A stretch of DNA of 64,000 bases from Limnanthes douglasii subsp. nivea (lineage: Eukaryota; Streptophyta; Magnoliopsida; Brassicales; Limnanthaceae): the NCBI GenBank assembly GCA_036936605.1, contig JAUPFV010000003.1, positions 104,355,278 through 104,419,277 on the forward strand, read 5' to 3'. Every line of letters starts with the position of its first letter. The first letter of the stretch is position 1. Both the position numbers and the translations under genes were made by a program. The notes under the pieces are model-generated. The model was not told where the DNA came from. It worked only from the letters and a program-made list of their open reading frames with translations, and searched no databases. This document shows positions 60,431 to 64,000 of the stretch, piece after piece.

Positions 60431-60560
60431 GTCCGGTCTGGTTGCGGGTTACAATTTCTTAATCGGGACCCGACCTTTTATACGTTTGGATCAGATAAAA
60501 CCCGACAGGACCAAATCGGGTCGGGTCGGATCGGACCAGACAACATCCGAGTTGCCATCC
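60425..60560 (+). repeat. GC-rich GGGTCGGGTC / CCCGAC patch
   Basis: About 135 bases rich in GGTCCGGT, GGGACCCGAC, AAACCCGAC and CGGGTCGGGTCGGATCGG, in AT-rich surroundings. Such patches occur as simple degenerate repeats in plant intergenic DNA and transposon ends. It lies right after the LINE relic. Confidence 0.6.
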
Positions 60561-61320
60561 TTAGTCCGATTGGTGTTTTAAATCCACAAAGGAGAAAATT
60601 TTATAATTTATAATCCATCCAATCATATCGGTTTGGATTTAGTACTTGCTATTAGAGAATTTTAAGTAAGAACTATTGAATTTTATAAAATATTACTTTA
60701 GGTAGTTTTAAGTATACATATTAATTTTTTCTTAAATATATTGACCATTTAATTTTATTTATAAAAAAATTATTTAATTTTTTGTGAAATATTTCTATAA
60801 TTTAAAAAATAATTTTAATTATATATATATATATATATATATTAAATTCATGTATTCAATTTAAAATCTAAATCAATTATTAGAAAACCATACTATTATT
60901 CATTTATTATGTTTATTCTCATATTTTTGTGAAAAAAGATTAATTTAACATTTTTTTTGCTATCTAATATCCCATTTTTACAATATTTTATATTAAATAT
61001 TTTTATATTATTTTATTTTAAATTTTTTATTCATTAATATATTTCTAACATTTATGATGGTTTTTTTTATATTAAATACGGAATATATATATCTTCTACC
61101 ATGAGACTGAAGACCAAATATTTTCACCATTTTTGGCGAAGAATTAATACATCTATGGTATTTTCTTTTTTATAATTTTGTTCGATAGATAAAAAGTTGA
61201 AAGTGATAATAGTTTTTTTAGAGGAGTCTTAATTAGTAATTTCCCCAAAGGTGTAATCTAAAAATCTTATTATATTGACGGGGCTTACACACGTTTAAAA
61301 ACCCGTGTGCTCTCTTTACT
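60561..61320. other. AT-rich upstream region of the GIP1-like gene
   Basis: Contains an (AT)n run at about 60819-60842. No coding pattern. Confidence 0.5.
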
Positions 61321-61353
61321 TCAAGCCGTTCGCAACTCTCTTCCCCAAATCAC

Positions 61354-61412
61354 AAACCCTAATTCTGTGTTTGCTAGGGTTTAAGAGCATACACCATCTG
61401 CATTATATAAAT
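61354..61412 (+). promoter_or_regulatory. core promoter of the GIP1-like gene: two telo boxes and a TATA box
   Basis: AAACCCTAA at 61354-61362, the inverted TAGGGTTTA at 61375-61383 and TATATAAAT at 61404-61412 lie 107-165 bases before the ATG. Telo boxes near a TATA box are frequent in plant genes active in growing tissue. Confidence 0.55.
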
Positions 61413-61518
61413 CCGTTTTGGCGCATTATATGCATATAGTTTCTTAATTATCGTTCTTTAATTTTCTTTTCTCGAGTTTTCGTTTTGTATCGGAGAAATT
61501 TGCTATAATTCGGAGATA

Positions 61519-64000
61519 ATGGCTTCTAGAATTGAAGCTCGAAGTCCAGTGATGGACGATAAAGTGAGAAAGACTATCCAATCCATTAAAGAGATCTTTA
61601 GAAATCACTCTGAGGATGATATACATGCTGTTTTAAAAGAAACTAACATGGATCCTGATGAGACTGCCCAGAAGTTGCTGATTCAAGGTTCTGCTCATGT
61701 CACTTTTGATGATGATTTAGGGTTTTATTCGGGTTTACGGTTCTGTCTTTAGTTTGTTAGTTTAGAATCCGATGAGACTACCCAGAAACTGCTCATTCAA
61801 AGTCACTGTATATGATGTTCTAGGGCTTTATTCGAGTTCAGGATTAGTTGTTAGATTAGACCCTTATGAAAATGCGCAGAATTTGCTCATTCCAGGTCGC
61901 TATTTATGATATTCTTGGGGTTTCATCGCGTTTAGGGCTTTTGATAGGAAGTTTGTTCGATTAGTTTATAGACCCCTATGAGACTGCCCAGAAAATACCC
62001 ATTCAACGTCATTGTTTATACTGTTCTAGGGTTTTATTCGAGTTTATCCTTTTTGTTGTTAGTTTATTGTCCAATGATATATACATAGGCGTGTTCTAGT
62101 GATTGACCGATACTTTTTTTGCTGGAATTGTACTGGTCAAAATTGATGCTTCTGTTTATAAACTTCTATAACAGGCACATTTTAGATTCATCCTTGTCCT
62201 AATATATTTTTTCTAGTACTAAATCAAATACGTCTTTGCTCTTTATTTTCTACCTGTCAGATCCATTTCGTGAAGTAAGAAGGAAAAGAGATAAGAAGAA
62301 AGAGGTATGAATCTTGTGCTCATCATTGCAATTTTGTTTATTTGTAAGCCCTTCTCTTAAGATATGTTCTGCTACCTACTTAGTATACCACTTAGGTGAT
62401 ATAAAGGTTATTCATTTTTCATCCTGTAAGAAGACCAGCTAGAAAGTTTATAGCGTCTTTTCAATATGCTTGCACAATTTCAGGAATTTAGCTTTGGACT
62501 ATCATCCCTATCATGGGATGTCACTTTAGAAATTTGGTCTTATATAACCTCTGAATATATAAATGCTATTTTCTCGTTCTCAGGAGCCCACACACCAAAG
62601 CTACAGGAAGCAGTATGAGAATGGTGGTCACAGAATGAAATTGGTCACTTCAACTGATCATAATGTTCGAAGAGGAAGCAATGCCAGAAACACCTTCACG
62701 GGTAATTTAATAGATAATTGATAAGCTTTTGCACATCACATGGTTCTTTGATGAGCTTATCTTCATTCTATGTGTGGATTTGTGTTTCATATCATATTTA
62801 ATGTTTGGATACTGATCATTCAAATTGATGATGCTTGCTTGGTTCTCTGTTTTGTATCATCTTCAAGACTGCACGGAAATCTTGAACAGTCTATAGACAT
62901 GCTATCTGTCAATTTTTATCTCTCAAGTGAAACAATTGCCTTAAAAATAGTCTGTCTGAACGAATTAGGGGTTTTAGATGCTCTATTTGTTGATTGAAAG
63001 TTGCTAACTAGTGCAGGAACCAATAGACAATTCCGAGTTGTTAAGGACAACCGAGCTAATATGAATGCAAGCAGAGAAGTGAAACCTTCTTTGCCGTCAT
63101 CGTTAACAATTCCTGATGAAAAAGTGGCTGTCAATGTCATTGAAAGAGGGTAAGTACATTTTGCAATTTCTACAACCTATGTCCTTGGTTTGTTGAGTTT
63201 GTGGGTTCACTAATCGTAACTTTTGCGGCAAAGGATCGTATGAAAATAGACATTCTTGTTCTGCTGTGTTGGCATTGTAGATTCACTAGGCCAAAGAATA
63301 TGGTATACTGAAATAATTTATGTTTTATACTAGTATAGAATGGGAGTTTTTTTGGGTGGTGAAAGACTCACGCATGTGGGATTTGGATTGGTGAGATACT
63401 GAATCAAAGGAAAATTTGATTTACATAAGAGAGGAATGTGCCTATACTCTTCTGTAATATCTCAAATGACTTTGTAGAACTTGGCATATGTTGATTATGT
63501 ATCTGCTTTCTTGCTGTGATAGTAGTTGTCTATGTATGCGTCTTGTAATTGTAACAAACAACTGATTCTCGCTCCATGGCTCTGCCAGCTCAACAGGAAT
63601 CCCAGGTGGTCAAAAGCCCTTCAGTGGAAGAAATTCGTTTCGGGCTCCAAACGGGCACTCACTACCTAGACGAAATGGAGATGTGCATTCAGGTAGCATT
63701 AAAAAAGATTTGGCGGAGGATAAACGAGCTGTTACTCCAAATGCTGTCGCAAAGGTGCAACCTATGAAGATTAACAAGTCTCAAGCTCATCCTTCAAATG
63801 CTGCATCAAACAGTTCTGTGACTGGTGTGTACTCCTCTTCCACAGATCCAGTTCATGTGCCATCCCCTGATTCTAGGTCATCACATGCTGTTGGAGCTAT
63901 TAGACGTGAAGTTGGAGTTGTGGGTGTACGCCGGCTACCTTCAGATAAGATGGAAAAAGGTTCATCTGTACCAAATGGGTCTCTGTCAACCATTCTGAAA
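61519..64000 (+). CDS. GBF-interacting protein 1-like, exons 1-5 (partial at the right edge)
   Basis: Exons 61519-61687, 62261-62304, 62584-62701, 63017-63149 and 63589-64000 (open). All GT-AG with matching phases; 292 codons are in the window. Residues 10-70 form the GIP1 N-terminal domain (DUF1296): VRKTIQSIKEIFRNHSEDDI, MDPDETAQKLLIQ and, after the first intron, DPFREVRRKRDKKKE. A low-complexity Ser/Asn/Arg-rich region follows, with the family's recognisable TGVYSSSTDPVHVPSPDSR and GAIRREVGVVG runs. GIP1 was described as a nuclear partner of G-box-binding bZIP factors. Related proteins are Gln-rich toward the C terminus, which lies outside this window. Intron 1 contains tandem copies of the exon 1 end. 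Confidence 0.93.
61651..62078 (+). repeat. four diverged tandem copies of the exon 1 end and splice donor
   Basis: Units begin at about 61651, 61767, 61858 and 61971. Each has GATGAGACTrCCCAGAA-like text, then CTCATTCAAxGT-like text, then TTCTAGGGyTTTATTCG-like text and GTTTrTTAGTTTA-like text. Unit 1 is the real end of exon 1 (DPDETAQKLLIQ) with its donor at 61688. Units 2-4 are intronic and no longer open. Confidence 0.85.

Noticed and set aside
62770..63140. Open frames on both strands inside the GIP1-like gene
   Set aside because: They overlap intron 3 and exon 4 of the gene model, and their composition is intronic or antisense.

Overview
The window is nuclear DNA from a flowering plant, most likely a eudicot. 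It is AT-rich, has four intron-containing plant gene families with GT-AG introns, and is filled with plant LTR retrotransposons, LINEs, a SINE and a MITE. I cannot name the species.

Four host genes are recognisable. (1) 3789-4814 (+): a single-coding-exon mitochondrial carrier of the SLC25A44-like group, with a probable 5' UTR intron. (2) 5451-8656 (-): a complete five-exon Alfin-like PHD-finger gene, convergent with the carrier. (3) 18845-24917 (-): a complete 14-coding-exon ataxin-2-type gene of the CID3/CID4 family (SM/LSm, LsmAD, PAM2). (4) 61519-64000 (+): the first five exons of a GBF-interacting-protein-1-like gene, cut by the window end. I built the exon models by joining GT-AG boundaries that keep the reading frame. 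Carrier, Alfin-like and CID4-like have housekeeping or regulatory roles in separate pathways, and nothing suggests a gene cluster.

The rest is layered transposon wreckage. 1-2760 is a minus-strand LINE running off the left edge. 9.3-15.9 kb holds a plus-strand Ty1/copia relic, a minus-strand copia pol relic with a Ty3/gypsy gag piece beside it, and a relic of a plant transposon protein with a 21-bp coding repeat. 26.2-28.1 kb holds hairpins and a diverged minisatellite between genes. 28.7-48.5 kb is the main structure: a LINE was hit by a Ty3/gypsy element of the Tat type (LTRs 38449-38813 and 47081-47456, target duplication AATAC). The LINE/element junction region was then duplicated in tandem (28681-35497 and 35498-41986, with a 6-bp ATATCT microhomology). 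Later a solo LTR landed in one copy only. 48.8-54.7 kb holds further LINE, SINE and Tat relics, and 56-60.4 kb a decayed LINE of the same family as the one at the left edge.

The most unusual item is an antisense reading frame of about 590 codons inside the Tat element, between integrase and the 3' LTR (46628-44856, -). It carries six stops but no frameshift, while the sense gag-pol is badly broken. A second Tat relic at 53.6-54.3 kb keeps an alignable piece of the same antisense protein. A second unusual item is in intron 1 of the GIP1-like gene, where the 3' end of exon 1 and its splice donor are repeated about four times in tandem.
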